Counted from the first letter of the stretch, positions 38,145 to 46,606 are shown. The stretch is 64,000 bases of DNA from Dorea sp. 5-2 (GCF_000403455.2 NZ_KE159726.1:43380-107379), one strand, 5' to 3'. The notes: generated by a model not told the origin, from the letters alone. Made by a program: numbers and translations.

Positions 38145-38492
38145 TGGACCTGGCGGGAGTTGAACCCGCGTCCGAAAGCCCATCCACCAGAGCATCTCCC
38201 ATCACAGTCATTATTTTAACATTCCCTCTGCCGGCCGCCTAATGACTGGCTTCCGGTTTCAGTAGCTTCATAAATTCTTCCATTCCCTCAAAGCTTTGGA
38301 AACGAAGTGCTCCGCCTCATTGAAGCCGGTGACTTAAGCAGCGGATTACCTAAGGCCGACTGCCGCTTAATTAAGCAGCGTACGCTAATTCTGTATTGTC
38401 TGCGTTTATATTTAATTGGAACTTTTAACGTAGTGTCCCGCTACGGATGGCTTCTCCGACTTCCAGACCCCCGTCGAAACCAGTACAAGCCC
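38145..38492 (-). ncRNA. ssrA: Transfer-messenger RNA (tmRNA)
   Basis: The 5' end GGGCTTG pairs with CAGGTCC at the 3' end (tRNA-like acceptor, with G-U pairs), followed by the conserved TGGTTTCGACGGGGGT. The 3' part has the T-arm GGTTCAACTCCCGCC. The tag reading frame is 38403-38371: GCA GAC AAT ACA GAA TTA GCG TAC GCT GCT TAA, encoding ADNTELAYAA after the tRNA alanine. CCA is not encoded. It rescues stalled ribosomes together with SmpB. Confidence 0.95.
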
Positions 38493-38538
38493 TGATCTGT
38501 ATCGTGCTCCTGGCCGCAGACTGTCTTTCATCAATATT

Positions 38539-38568
38539 ATTATATGAACAAATATTCGCTTTTGTCAA
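38539..38568 (-). promoter_or_regulatory. Sigma-A promoter of ssrA
   Basis: Minus-strand TTGACA (38568-38563), an 18-bp spacer and TATAAT (38544-38539) lie about 47 bp before the mature 5' end, which leaves a leader for RNase P processing. Confidence 0.85.
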
Positions 38569-38747
38569 GTACTATTTTATGATATAATAAAATTGCCTGA
38601 TCGTAGAAACTGGCGTTGGTATGGATCGTAACGCCTGTTTCGGAGTTTAAGGGGAATAACATAGAAGAAAATAAGATTGACAGAAATATTTTTCTGTCTT
38701 AGGGCATACATTGAGAAAAGGGCGTAGGACAAGAGGTTACAGGTTGA

Positions 38748-40121
38748 TTGAAAAAATATAATAAAAAGAACAGATATGAATTATTTCCGAAAAATGTTCC
38801 GGATACAGTTCTATATGGGGTGTTGATCTTTCTTTGTCTTCTGTTGATCGGAGGGTTGTTGGCAGCGCTTACATATCGGGATGAGGGAATATTGAGGCAG
38901 AGCAGGAAAGAAGAAAAAAAGACAGGGGAAGATCAGGGACAGCAAAAAGAGCAGGGGATCACGGTTAACAATCCCAATATACGGGTGTTGATCATGACCA
39001 ACGGTTATGCGAATGTCGTGCATCCAGGGGTGGAAGTATCGGCGGAGCAGGGGCTGGTGATCACATCCGCCGGGGAGGACCAGGAGACAGAGCCGGGGCA
39101 GGCTGTTGCGTTGGCGCCGGACGATCCGCGGTTTCAGAACGGAGCTGTACGGATCTGTGCAAGGGACGGAGGGGAGGTCGCCCTTCACAGCATACAGAGA
39201 GCTTATGGTGTTCCTTCCTATGCGGGAGTATTGGAATTGCGGGCAACTGCGGAAGGAATTGCGGTTATCAATGAGGTGCCGGTAGAGACTTATCTGTGTA
39301 AGGTTGTGCCAAGTGAGATGCCGGCGTCCTATGAATTGGAAGCGCTTAAGGCACAGGCAGTGTGCGCAAGGAGTTACGCTTATCGGCAGATGCAGGGATA
39401 CGGATATCCCGAATATGAGGCACATGTGAATGACAGTACAGATTATCAGGTATATGGGAATTCCCAGTCACAGGAGATGACGGACCGTGCGGTTGCTGAG
39501 ACGGCAGGTCAGGTGGTACGTTACCAGGGACAGATCGTCACTACGTACTATTATTCTACATCCTGCGGCAGGACGGCAGGATTGGAAGCATGGGGAACAG
39601 CGCCGGATGAGAGCAACATGTATTTGAGATCTGTAGAAGTTAAGGATGAAGAGGGCGATTATGAAGCTTCTCTTCCGTGGTATCGGTGGGAGGCAAGGAT
39701 TCCGGCGGGGACATTGTCGAATTTGATCGGATTAAATACAGGGACAGATATCGGGACACTGCAGAGTATTGAGATCACAAAGGCAGGTGAAGGCGGGATC
39801 GCGCTTCAGATCTGCGCGGCAGGGGATAAAGGAAGTGTGACAGTTGACACAGAGAACAAGATAAGAAGAGCGCTTGGCGGCAGCGGATATGAGATCGTGA
39901 AGCAGGACGGAACGACGGCGGCAAGCGGAGCCTTGCTTCCAAGCGCTTTTTTCACGGTTCAAAGAGAGGGGGATGTGTTCGTCTTATCTGGCGGAGGATT
40001 TGGACACGGGATCGGCATGAGTCAGAATGGAGCCAATGAGATGGCAAAGAAGGGAAAGAATTATACGGATATCCTTACACTCTTTTTTCAGGATGTAACG
40101 ATCGAAGCCGGGGAAGGTTGA
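38748..40121 (+). CDS. spoIID: Stage II sporulation protein D (SpoIID)-like lytic transglycosylase
   Basis: A 457-residue protein starting at TTG 38748 with a short cytoplasmic tail and one membrane anchor (about 25-45), so the enzyme domain is outside. The SpoIID domain spans about 175-445. It contains the Glu of KVVPSEMPASYELEALKAQA, the YYYSTSCGRT zinc-associated motif, and GGGFGHGIGMSQNGANEMA near the end. In sporulators it cleaves denuded glycan during engulfment. A charged, Gln/Glu/Lys-rich linker (about 46-70) follows the membrane helix. Standalone, without spoIIQ or spoIIID next to it. Confidence 0.88.
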   Translation: MKKYNKKNRYELFPKNVPDTVLYGVLIFLCLLLIGGLLAALTYRDEGILRQSRKEEKKTGEDQGQQKEQGITVNNPNIRVLIMTNGYANVVHPGVEVSAEQGLVITSAGEDQETEPGQAVALAPDDPRFQNGAVRICARDGGEVALHSIQRAYGVPSYAGVLELRATAEGIAVINEVPVETYLCKVVPSEMPASYELEALKAQAVCARSYAYRQMQGYGYPEYEAHVNDSTDYQVYGNSQSQEMTDRAVAETAGQVVRYQGQIVTTYYYSTSCGRTAGLEAWGTAPDESNMYLRSVEVKDEEGDYEASLPWYRWEARIPAGTLSNLIGLNTGTDIGTLQSIEITKAGEGGIALQICAAGDKGSVTVDTENKIRRALGGSGYEIVKQDGTTAASGALLPSAFFTVQREGDVFVLSGGGFGHGIGMSQNGANEMAKKGKNYTDILTLFFQDVTIEAGEG

Positions 40122-40134
40122 TCCCCGGCTTTTT
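40106..40134 (+). terminator. Terminator of spoIID
   Basis: A perfect 8-bp GC-rich stem (AGCCGGGG/CCCCGGCT) with TTTTT following; the stem overlaps the last codons of spoIID. Confidence 0.9.
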
Positions 40135-40274
40135 CGATGTACTAGCGTAGATGTGTACTAGCATAGATGCGAATGATGATCATGAATATGAATATACTTT
40201 TGTCATATACTGTAGATTATAGACAAATTGCAGGAAATCGGGTACAATATAATGCAAACAAGTGGGAGATTGCT

Positions 40275-41105
40275 ATGAAAAAGGTGAGAGATATTTATCG
40301 AAGGATCAAGAATGTATCTGCGGATATTGCAGAGAATCATATGGGCGCCTATGCGGCTCAGACGGCATATTTTTTCATGTTGTGTATGATTCCGATCATT
40401 CTTCTCCTTCTTACGATGGTACAATATACGCCGGTGACGAAAGCAGACGTCATGACGGCAGTGATCCAGGTATTTCCTGCATCGGTGGATTCTCTGATCA
40501 CGTCGATCGTGAATCAGGTCTATAATCAGTCCACGGGAATTATCCCGATTACGATCATTGTAGCGTTATGGTCGGCAGGAAAAGGCGTATTGGCGATGAC
40601 ATCCGGACTCAATTGTATCTATGGATGCAGAGAGACCCGTAATTATATTTTTCTCCGTATAAGGGCGACGATCTATACGGTTATGTTTATCATAGTGATC
40701 ATATTGCTGCTTGTTTTATCCGTTTTTGGTAATACTTTGAATCTGTTTATCGCAGGTCATATTCCGTTTCTTAAGAAAATTTCAGATTGGTTGATCATGA
40801 GCCGTACATTTATCACACCGACGGTTTTGGTAGTGTTCTCGCTGATGATCTATCGTTTTCTTCCGAACCGAAGGGGCAGATTCCGGGATCAGCTGCCGGG
40901 CGCGATGTTTGCAGCTGTCGGGTGGATGGTGGTATCCTGGGTATTCTCTATCTATCTGGATGTATTCGAAGGGTTCTCCAGTATGTACGGAAGCCTTACG
41001 ACAATCGTGCTGATCATGTTGTGGATGTATTTCTGTATGTATTGTATCTTGCTTGGCGCGGAGATGAATGTATTATTGGTCGGGAAGATATTCGAGAAAG
41101 GATAG
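40275..41105 (+). CDS. YihY/virulence factor BrkB family membrane protein
   Basis: A protein of about 276 residues from ATG 40275 (the frame is open upstream to 40167 but lacks a good site there). Six hydrophobic segments and the family motifs AAQTAYFFMLCMIPIILLLL, IVALWSAGKGVLAMTSGLN and YGSLTTIVLIMLWMYFCMY are visible. The family was once mis-annotated as RNase BN; function is unknown, possibly transport. A promoter with TAGACA, 17 bp, TACAAT lies just upstream. The gene ends 70 bp before attL of the integrative element, so it is the last backbone gene on that side. Confidence 0.88.
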   Translation: MKKVRDIYRRIKNVSADIAENHMGAYAAQTAYFFMLCMIPIILLLLTMVQYTPVTKADVMTAVIQVFPASVDSLITSIVNQVYNQSTGIIPITIIVALWSAGKGVLAMTSGLNCIYGCRETRNYIFLRIRATIYTVMFIIVIILLLVLSVFGNTLNLFIAGHIPFLKKISDWLIMSRTFITPTVLVVFSLMIYRFLPNRRGRFRDQLPGAMFAAVGWMVVSWVFSIYLDVFEGFSSMYGSLTTIVLIMLWMYFCMYCILLGAEMNVLLVGKIFEKG

Positions 41106-41175
41106 GGAAGTTATATTATAGAACAGCTAAAAAAAATATCAATCAAAAACTTTAGGTTTCTCTGATTTGTCGCAA

Positions 41176-41215
41176 ATCTGCATATTTTCGCAAAGAAAAT
41201 TTAAGAATACTTTAA
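41176..41215 (+). repeat. Putative attL, 40-bp direct repeat
   Basis: Starts ATCTGCATATTTTCGC and ends AATACTTTAA; identical to 51704-51743 in the same orientation. It lies in the spacer after yihY. Confidence 0.9.
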
Positions 41216-41341
41216 AAATCCGCATTTTCAGGGAAGCCTTGGAAACAGCACACAATTCGGCTCAATCCCAGTGATTCCAAGGCTTTCGCACAATTTAAAC
41301 AGTTACAAAAAGATATGTAAAATTTGGAATAAATACAAACC

Positions 41342-41364
41342 GTTAGTGACACGTTAGCGACAAA
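41342..41364 (+). repeat. Putative integrase arm site, left
   Basis: Tandem GTTAGTGACAC / GTTAGCGACAAA next to the integrase 3' end. The same pair recurs in direct orientation at 51671-51693 with one mismatch. This fits arm-type binding sites of Tn916-like integrases. Confidence 0.65.
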
Positions 41365-41969
41365 CTTTTATCTTTTCAATCTGGTTTCGTAGTTCTTCTA
41401 ATTCCCGGTGCCGGTACACCTTATTTGTAACATCGGAAAAGGCATGTCCGAGCATTGTCTTCTTATCGTTCTCCATTACTCCGTATTTATCATCTGATCT
41501 GTTGATCTTCACGAATTTTGAATAGTCTTTATCTGCCAGGTCGTTAGCTTCTGCATAGGCGTACATTTGGTGGAAGAGGATCAGGATCAGTTCCAGTGAA
41601 GAGTGTTTTCGGGGGCAGTTATCTACGACTTCCTGCAGATCGTTGGTTGTAAGGGAACGGAAAGGGATGTTGTGGATAGCGCTGCAATTCTTGTACGCGG
41701 CGCGCATACTGTTTTCCATTGATGTTTTCTTTTCTGTATGGTCGTGTGGCTTCTGGAACTTCCAACGGTAGTATTCCTGGTAAATTTCTCCGAAGGTCTT
41801 CTGATCGGCAACCTCACGTTGCCCTTGGTTGAACTTCGAGAGTATTCCGATGATCTGCCTTTTCAGTTCATCCGAGTCAGAAGAGAGTTCTTTTTCACGT
41901 CCTTCGTAATATTCTCCGTTCCGGTACCAGGTCAGGACAGTGAACCCCTTGTACCAGTCGTCTACATAA

Positions 41970-43907
41970 CCCAAAAGTCGTATAATATGCACTAAAAAAC
42001 TTAGTGCATAGACATCCCCAATTTCTCAAGATATAGAGCATCCCGCGCGGTAATCTCTGTGTTCCATCGTTTGTTACGCAGTTCGGACGATACCTTTACC
42101 TCTTCCACAGTGTCAAACCATTGCAGCTGAAGATAAACCGGCGTATTCTCCATCCATCTTAACAGTTTCTCTTCAAGGTCAACCGTCTCTTTTGTTCTGA
42201 TACCATCCTTATTCTGTTTGCCCAGAGTAGGCTTAATCTTACGTAGCTGATCACTGAAATACTCGTAATAACACAGCGATACGAATTGTACAAACATTCT
42301 GCCCCGCAAAGTATCTGGACTCCAAACACGGATACGGCTTCCATCCGCATGTTGCTTTTCCGCTTCAAAACAAGCTTCGATGGTCTCCCTTTTCCGGTAG
42401 ATCCTTAAGCATTCAAAACAGTCTTTCTCCCGGTTGGAGACCAGGGTGAAATAGCCATGATATTTGTATGCCTCCTGACATTCCTTGTCCTTAAAACGAA
42501 CGGTTGTCTTCTTTCCCCAGGTGCTTATCGACATATACTTTTTTACCTTCTCCTGCGCACTCCTGGAAAGCTCATCTACAGGTATGCCGTCTTCTATCAT
42601 TGACTTTAATTCCATAAGGTCTGTTTCAAATTCAATCCGGTCTTCCGCCTGCCGTGAAGCATTAAAATAAATGTGAAGATACACCCGTCTTTTGAATCTT
42701 TCAACAGCGCCCTTTTCAGCGCCGCTTTTGTGGCTGGCATACTTGCGCACCTTGTCAAAATCATGCATTAACATAACTGTAACACCATGGGTTGTGGGGT
42801 CAAACGGACATACACTGTGTATAGAAGAAAGTTCCTCTATACGTGCTTCTATTTCCGGCCGGATCCATTTGATGTTTGTTTTTGCCAGCGTGACAAACCC
42901 GAATCCTTTTTGGAGCATCTCAGAAAGGTTAGACTCTGAGTAGTAACCGTTATCTGTTACGATCTCGGCATGATCCACGCCAAGGACAGAAAGTTGTTTT
43001 AATGCGTTTTCGATTGACGACACATCAGGCAGGTTGCCCGGCTGTTTGGTAAATGCGATCGGCTGTCTGCTTTCAATAGAATACAGCGTAAGCAGTTTGA
43101 CCGTCTTCAGTCCGTCTTTTGCTTTGTTGTATCCGTACCGTGCTTCCGGCTGCTGTCCGGAGTAAGTCGATATGGTAGTGGAATCATAAGCAATCGCTCC
43201 ATGGTCCCCAAGCAATGCACAGCGCTCGTGAAAGAAATTTTGCTGCAGCGATTCATCCAGCCCGATGTCATGGAACAGGGCATGGTATACATCCTCTGAT
43301 ATGCCGTTCACATAGGGAAGCGGATGGGTATACTGCCAGGTCTGTATTCCCGGGAGTGTTTGTCCATTTGTTGCCAGAAGATATCTTGCGAGGGAAATGA
43401 TCTTCTGGGCGGTCCCGATATCTGTGGATGCATATATAGCTGCATCAATACCGGAAATAAATCCTATATGTCCTATGATATCCATCATTCCAACACGTTT
43501 TCTGGAAGCAGATACTTTCTGTGGTTTTATTGGGAGTTTGCTCCCATTAGGTCTTTTTGGGCGTGTAGGCACCTGAATTTTTTCGCCTTTCGGAATTTTA
43601 GCGATGAGCTTACTGCTCACAACTTTGTTATATTTTTTAACCGGGTCATACAAGGTCTGACGCTCCATAACGTAGATATCACCGTTCTTCTGCTTAACAT
43701 TTACACGTGATGTTTTGATCGTACCTGATGGTTTTGCTGGCATAACAATCTCCTTTATTTGAGTGTATATTTATATCCATCATTATTATAATACACACTC
43801 AAATAAAAATCAAGCAAAAATGGCGTAAAATCGGCACTTTTTTAAGGTTCAAAGGGTGTTATGACCAATTGAAAGAGGTTTTTAGTACATATTATCCTAC
43901 TTTAGGG
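41970..43907 (-). mobile_element. 1,938-bp IS1634-type insertion sequence in the integrase gene
   Basis: Terminal inverted repeats at 41970-42000 and 43877-43907 (CCCWAAAGT...ATAATATGYACTAAAAA) match over about 30 bp with five mismatches. A 7-bp target duplication TACATAA flanks the element (41963-41969 and 43908-43914). Removing the element and one duplication rejoins the integrase reading frame at AICYV-DDWYKG, which proves the insertion. One transposase gene is inside. Confidence 0.92.
42001..43743 (-). CDS. IS1634-family (IS4 superfamily) DDE transposase
   Basis: A full-length 580-residue transposase. DDE motifs: AYDSTTISTYS (first Asp), IVTDNGYYSESN (second Asp) and YRKRETIEACFEAEKQ (Glu and following Lys). 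The gene is uninterrupted and framed by matching terminal repeats, so the element may be active. A hairpin (TTTGAGTGT...ACACTCAAA) lies just before the ATG at 43743, similar in position to the one before the other IS1634-type gene at 1.8 kb, and may damp read-through transcription into transposase. Confidence 0.9.
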   Translation of the reverse strand: MPAKPSGTIKTSRVNVKQKNGDIYVMERQTLYDPVKKYNKVVSSKLIAKIPKGEKIQVPTRPKRPNGSKLPIKPQKVSASRKRVGMMDIIGHIGFISGIDAAIYASTDIGTAQKIISLARYLLATNGQTLPGIQTWQYTHPLPYVNGISEDVYHALFHDIGLDESLQQNFFHERCALLGDHGAIAYDSTTISTYSGQQPEARYGYNKAKDGLKTVKLLTLYSIESRQPIAFTKQPGNLPDVSSIENALKQLSVLGVDHAEIVTDNGYYSESNLSEMLQKGFGFVTLAKTNIKWIRPEIEARIEELSSIHSVCPFDPTTHGVTVMLMHDFDKVRKYASHKSGAEKGAVERFKRRVYLHIYFNASRQAEDRIEFETDLMELKSMIEDGIPVDELSRSAQEKVKKYMSISTWGKKTTVRFKDKECQEAYKYHGYFTLVSNREKDCFECLRIYRKRETIEACFEAEKQHADGSRIRVWSPDTLRGRMFVQFVSLCYYEYFSDQLRKIKPTLGKQNKDGIRTKETVDLEEKLLRWMENTPVYLQLQWFDTVEEVKVSSELRNKRWNTEITARDALYLEKLGMSMH

Positions 43908-44125
43908 TACATAACAGATGGCTTTTTGTGGTACGGGTATGCCGTTTAAATCGAATTCTTTTGTAGGAGGGTAAACTCCATAAGGGTTGGTACGGTTCTT
44001 TCCTGAGAGCCGTTTAATGCTGCCGTAGCCGTTGGGGAGCTTGGGGTACTTCTTGCGTTTTGGCATGATATCACTCCTGAAAAGGGTATAAAAAATAACC
44101 CTCGTAAAAAGTGGAGGATTATGGT

Positions 44126-44225
44126 ATAATCAACTTGTTTAGGGTTGGTGTATACCGCAATCCTCTGGTTTGCGAGTTACATCTATGTGAAACCGTTCCT
44201 GTTGGCGCAGGGGCGGTTTTTTATG
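44126..44225 (+). ncRNA. Candidate short plus-strand transcript (repeat copy A)
   Basis: An extended -10 promoter (TATGGTATAAT, about 44130-44140) reads rightward between minus-strand genes. About 75 bp later a hairpin with AAACCG...CGGTTT arms is followed by TTTTTT (44188-44222), a good terminator. Within it, CGCAA and TTTGCG can also pair. The last 48 bp (44173-44220) are repeated at 44751-44798 with one difference. A small RNA or a read-out terminator are both possible. Confidence 0.4.
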
Positions 44226-44448
44226 CAACTTTTGAATAATCAATGATAGAAATTTCCTGCATAACTTTTTTCGCAGAATTAATGATTTCCTCTAATTGCT
44301 GGATTACATCACCTGTGTAAATAATTTCATTGCATTCCGAACATTTGAAGCAAGGCACGTTTCGGACGATTACGAGACAGTCTTGCAGATCGGTTACACT
44401 TGTTGTAATTCCTTTTTGGGCTAATGCACCACATTTCATACATTTCAT
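44221..44448 (-). CDS. YgiT-type zinc-finger (MqsA-like) antitoxin
   Basis: This 75-residue protein has two zinc-binding Cys pairs (MKCMKCG and CFKCSEC), typical of the N-terminal domain of MqsA/YgiT antitoxins; the usual HTH part is absent, as in many DUF4258-paired members. It lies 3 bp after the DUF4258-type toxin remnant, and a ribosome binding site overlaps the toxin end. The antitoxin looks intact while the toxin does not. Confidence 0.82.
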   Translation of the reverse strand: MKCMKCGALAQKGITTSVTDLQDCLVIVRNVPCFKCSECNEIIYTGDVIQQLEEIINSAKKVMQEISIIDYSKVA

Positions 44449-44451
44449 GAT

Positions 44452-44724
44452 TAATGCTCCTTTCTGGTTTTGAAGTCAGATTTCCACTTGTTAGTATCAG
44501 GATAGTATGCTGTTATCAAGTGGATATGTTCGTTATCGGTACTTACTACAATATGGATAGGGATGTTATGTGAAGAGATACCAAGAATTAAACAACTTGG
44601 AAAGGGTTTGTCATCTTCATATTGTTTTATTATTTCTCCGGACGTTATGCAGCTTACTACATCATTAATTGCTATTCCACATCAATCATTTCACAGATTC
44701 CCTTCTATTGTTTCTGTTGACATT
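44452..44724 (-). pseudogene. DUF4258-type toxin remnant of the TA pair
   Basis: The C-terminal half is clear: INDVVSCITSGEIIKQYEDD, PFPSCLILGISSHNIPIHIV, then HIHLITAYYPDTNKWKSDF, ending at 44452. The N-terminal part is broken: an initial MSTETIEGNL-like stretch from about 44724 is followed by stops, and the usual KWTNH...RLLxRGI segment is missing. A deletion plus frame damage is the best reading. The family is the RelE/MqsR-like partner of YgiT antitoxins. It is likely non-toxic now. Confidence 0.7.
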
Positions 44725-44750
44725 TTATATAAGCGCCGGATCGATTATAT

Positions 44751-44798
44751 CGAGTTACATCTATGTGAAACCGTTCCTGTTGGCGTAGGGGCGGTTTT
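44751..44798 (+). repeat. 48-bp terminator-like repeat, copy B
   Basis: Same sequence as 44173-44220 with one substitution (GGCGT for GGCGC). It begins CGAGTTACATCTATGTG and ends GGGGCGGTTTT, forming a hairpin. It overlaps the Uma2 gene by no more than the stop region. A shorter motif (TATAARCGCCGGAKCGRTTAT) just upstream at 44727-44747 recurs at 46607-46627. Confidence 0.75.
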
Positions 44799-44800
44799 CT

Positions 44801-45343
44801 CTATAATAGGTCAGAAATTCTGATAGTCAGACCATTGAAAATGTAAACAGGTAATTCATCATCGAAAGAAAATAAGTTTGAATCTTCTTCACCTTCAAAG
44901 ATATAAGTTTGTACAGCTTTCTTCATTGGGTTCACTATCCAGTATTCTCGAACACCAGCGGTACGATATTTGAATAGTTTAACGGAATAATCCATCCGAG
45001 TGCTGCTAGGTGAAACGATTTCAATAATCCAATCTGGCGCACCCTTGCATCCCTGATCAGATAACTTATTTTGGTCGCATATAACAGATATGTCTGGTTC
45101 TACCCAGATTTTATCGTCCGCATTCAGATTGACGGCAAATGGCGCGGGGTAAACCTTGCAGTCACCATCTTTTGACTTGATATGGCTGTGAATTGTAGCG
45201 GAAATTTCCATAACTAATTCTTGATGTATCCGGTTCGGTGGAGCCATGGCGTACAGTTTCCCGTCAATCAGCTCCGCGCGTTGTCCTTCTGGAAGGTTCC
45301 AGTAGTCTTCTGATGTGTAAGTGCGTTCCTGGGGCATTGGCAT
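44801..45343 (-). CDS. Uma2-family putative PDDEXK endonuclease
   Basis: A 180-residue member of the Uma2 (DUF820) family, predicted restriction-endonuclease-fold proteins common in cyanobacteria and clostridia. Motifs: TSEDYWNLPEGQRAELIDG at the start, WVEPDISVICD and APDWIIEIVSPSS (acidic catalytic residues), and KLFKYRTAGVREYWIV. It looks intact. Biological role is unclear; the family travels with mobile DNA. It is flanked on both sides by the terminator-like repeats. Confidence 0.87.
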   Translation of the reverse strand: MPMPQERTYTSEDYWNLPEGQRAELIDGKLYAMAPPNRIHQELVMEISATIHSHIKSKDGDCKVYPAPFAVNLNADDKIWVEPDISVICDQNKLSDQGCKGAPDWIIEIVSPSSTRMDYSVKLFKYRTAGVREYWIVNPMKKAVQTYIFEGEEDSNLFSFDDELPVYIFNGLTIRISDLL

Positions 45344-45391
45344 GTGATCACGTTCCTTTCTTGTTTATTATTGTACACCTTTGGATGTGCT

Positions 45392-45430
45392 CTTATGTGA
45401 AAACGTCTCTGTTGGTGCAGGGGTGGTTTT
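45392..45430 (+). repeat. Terminator-like repeat, copy C (diverged)
   Basis: CTTATGTGAAAACGTCTCTG...GGGGTGGTTTT: a shortened, diverged copy of the 48-bp repeats at 44173 and 44751, with the hairpin arms kept by compensating changes. It sits just upstream of the Uma2 start. Confidence 0.6.
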
Positions 45431-45457
45431 AGCATTGTATGAATTTTAGTACATATA

Positions 45458-45586
45458 TTGACAAGAGTGACGCATATTATTATACTATAAATAAGTTAAC
45501 TCGTGAAGGACAAGGCTGGGTTCCTGAATAGGAGTAGGCTATAAAGCTTAGAATTCCTTTGCCCCTGGGGTTGACTTATTTTTTTG
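45458..45586 (+). ncRNA. Candidate small RNA with consensus promoter, convergent with DUF3644
   Basis: A consensus promoter, TTGACA (45458-45463), 17 bp, TATACT (45481-45486), drives a predicted transcript of about 95 nt starting near 45490. Its ends pair: AAATAAGTTAAC (45489-45500) with GTTGACTTATTT (45570-45581), followed by a T-run. Inside, TCCT-GAAT-AGGA forms a small hairpin. There is no ORF of note. The 3' end overlaps the stop of the DUF3644 gene coming from the other side. I do not recognise the family. Confidence 0.6.
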
Positions 45587-46588
45587 TTAAATTATTTTTA
45601 AGATTTTGAATAATATTATCAGAATCTTTTTTTATTTCGTCTACTATAAAATCTATAGTCTGAATACTATATCCATACGTACCTGTTAACTGGTGTTTAT
45701 AACAAAGTTTTGGATTGTTTTTGATCCCGTAATATTTACAAAAAAGATTAAAATGATAATTATTAAACTTTTTTGATTCACCATTATATTTTAGTTCGAT
45801 TCCAAGCCGCGTCAAACGAGTGCATATTTCCTTGACGCAACTTGTTGTACTATATTTATGAGTAGTATTTGGATCTTTTAGTTCTTTTATTATTTTTACC
45901 TTTGCGTCAGCGGAGTTATCGATGCCGACAAATGAAGTGGCTTTATCTTTATTTTTGGTAATAAAGTGATGATGTTCTATTCTTATAGCAAATTTGTCGT
46001 TATTTTCCAGAATCTTATCTGTTATGTTGGTATTAGTATTGAGTAATTTAGTGGCTATTTCTTCAGGGTATTTAGCAATTATCTCCGATTCATCAAGCGC
46101 TTTCATGCTAACAGAAAGAGTTAAAAAATTTTGAGGAATTATTGTGGTCATATCTATCTGATGAAATGCCATCATCTTTTCATTAAAATTAAGTACGCAA
46201 GATTGAAATAAAGGAACATAGACCATTTCATATTCTTCTGTAATAAAATGTGTGCTTGTGTTACGCAATTCAATGATTTTCTCGATATTTATCCTGAGAG
46301 GATCTTTGTTATTTGTAAAAATTTCTGGATACAATTCTCTAATGAAAGAGTTCGGTCTGGATTGTCTTTATAATAGATACTGTTTTCGCCTAATGCTTTT
46401 ATCATATGAGCTTTCAACATAAGTTCCCACGCATTGCAGATAAACATACTAAAACCTTCAACCCTATATTTAATAGTGGGTTTATTGTATAGTTCTATTG
46501 CCATTGAAAATGCTTCTTTTGCTTTTTCTAGTAATTTATCCTCTATTTTATCCAAAATTTTTCCTCTCTTTCTCTTTTGTTTACTCAA
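45576..46588 (-). pseudogene. DUF3644 HEPN-like protein, one-base frameshift
   Basis: Two overlapping frames make one gene. The first (46588 to about 46320) has EKAKEAFSMAIELYNKPTIK and FICNAWELMLKAHMI. The second (about 46320 to 45576) has NNKDPLRINIEKIIELRNTSTHF onward. Adding one base to the A/T run at 46317-46324 would give LENCIQKIFTNNKDPL, joining them into about 335 residues. The RNTSTH motif fits the R-N-x3-H ribonuclease signature of HEPN domains. DUF3644 genes occur in defence and mobile islands. The frameshift at a homopolymer could be mutation, phase variation or a sequencing error. Confidence 0.8.
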
Positions 46589-46606
46589 CCTTACAGTGAG
46601 AAACTT

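Larger units (their letters stand above)
41354..44066 (-). pseudogene. Tyrosine integrase, split by IS1634-type element and missing its catalytic domain
   Basis: The first 53 codons lie at 44066-43908 (MPKRKKYPKLPNGYGSIKRL, good AGGAG site) and stop where the IS enters after AICYV. Beyond the IS the frame resumes at DDWYKGFTVLTWYRNG (41964) through an SAM-like core-binding domain to KFVKINRSDDKYGV. It then jumps to TMLGHAFSDVTNKVYRHRELEEL, the extreme C terminus with the nucleophile Tyr. The region with the catalytic Arg and His-x-x-Arg is gone. The gene is therefore dead twice over. Intact relatives are Tn916-like element integrases. Confidence 0.88.
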
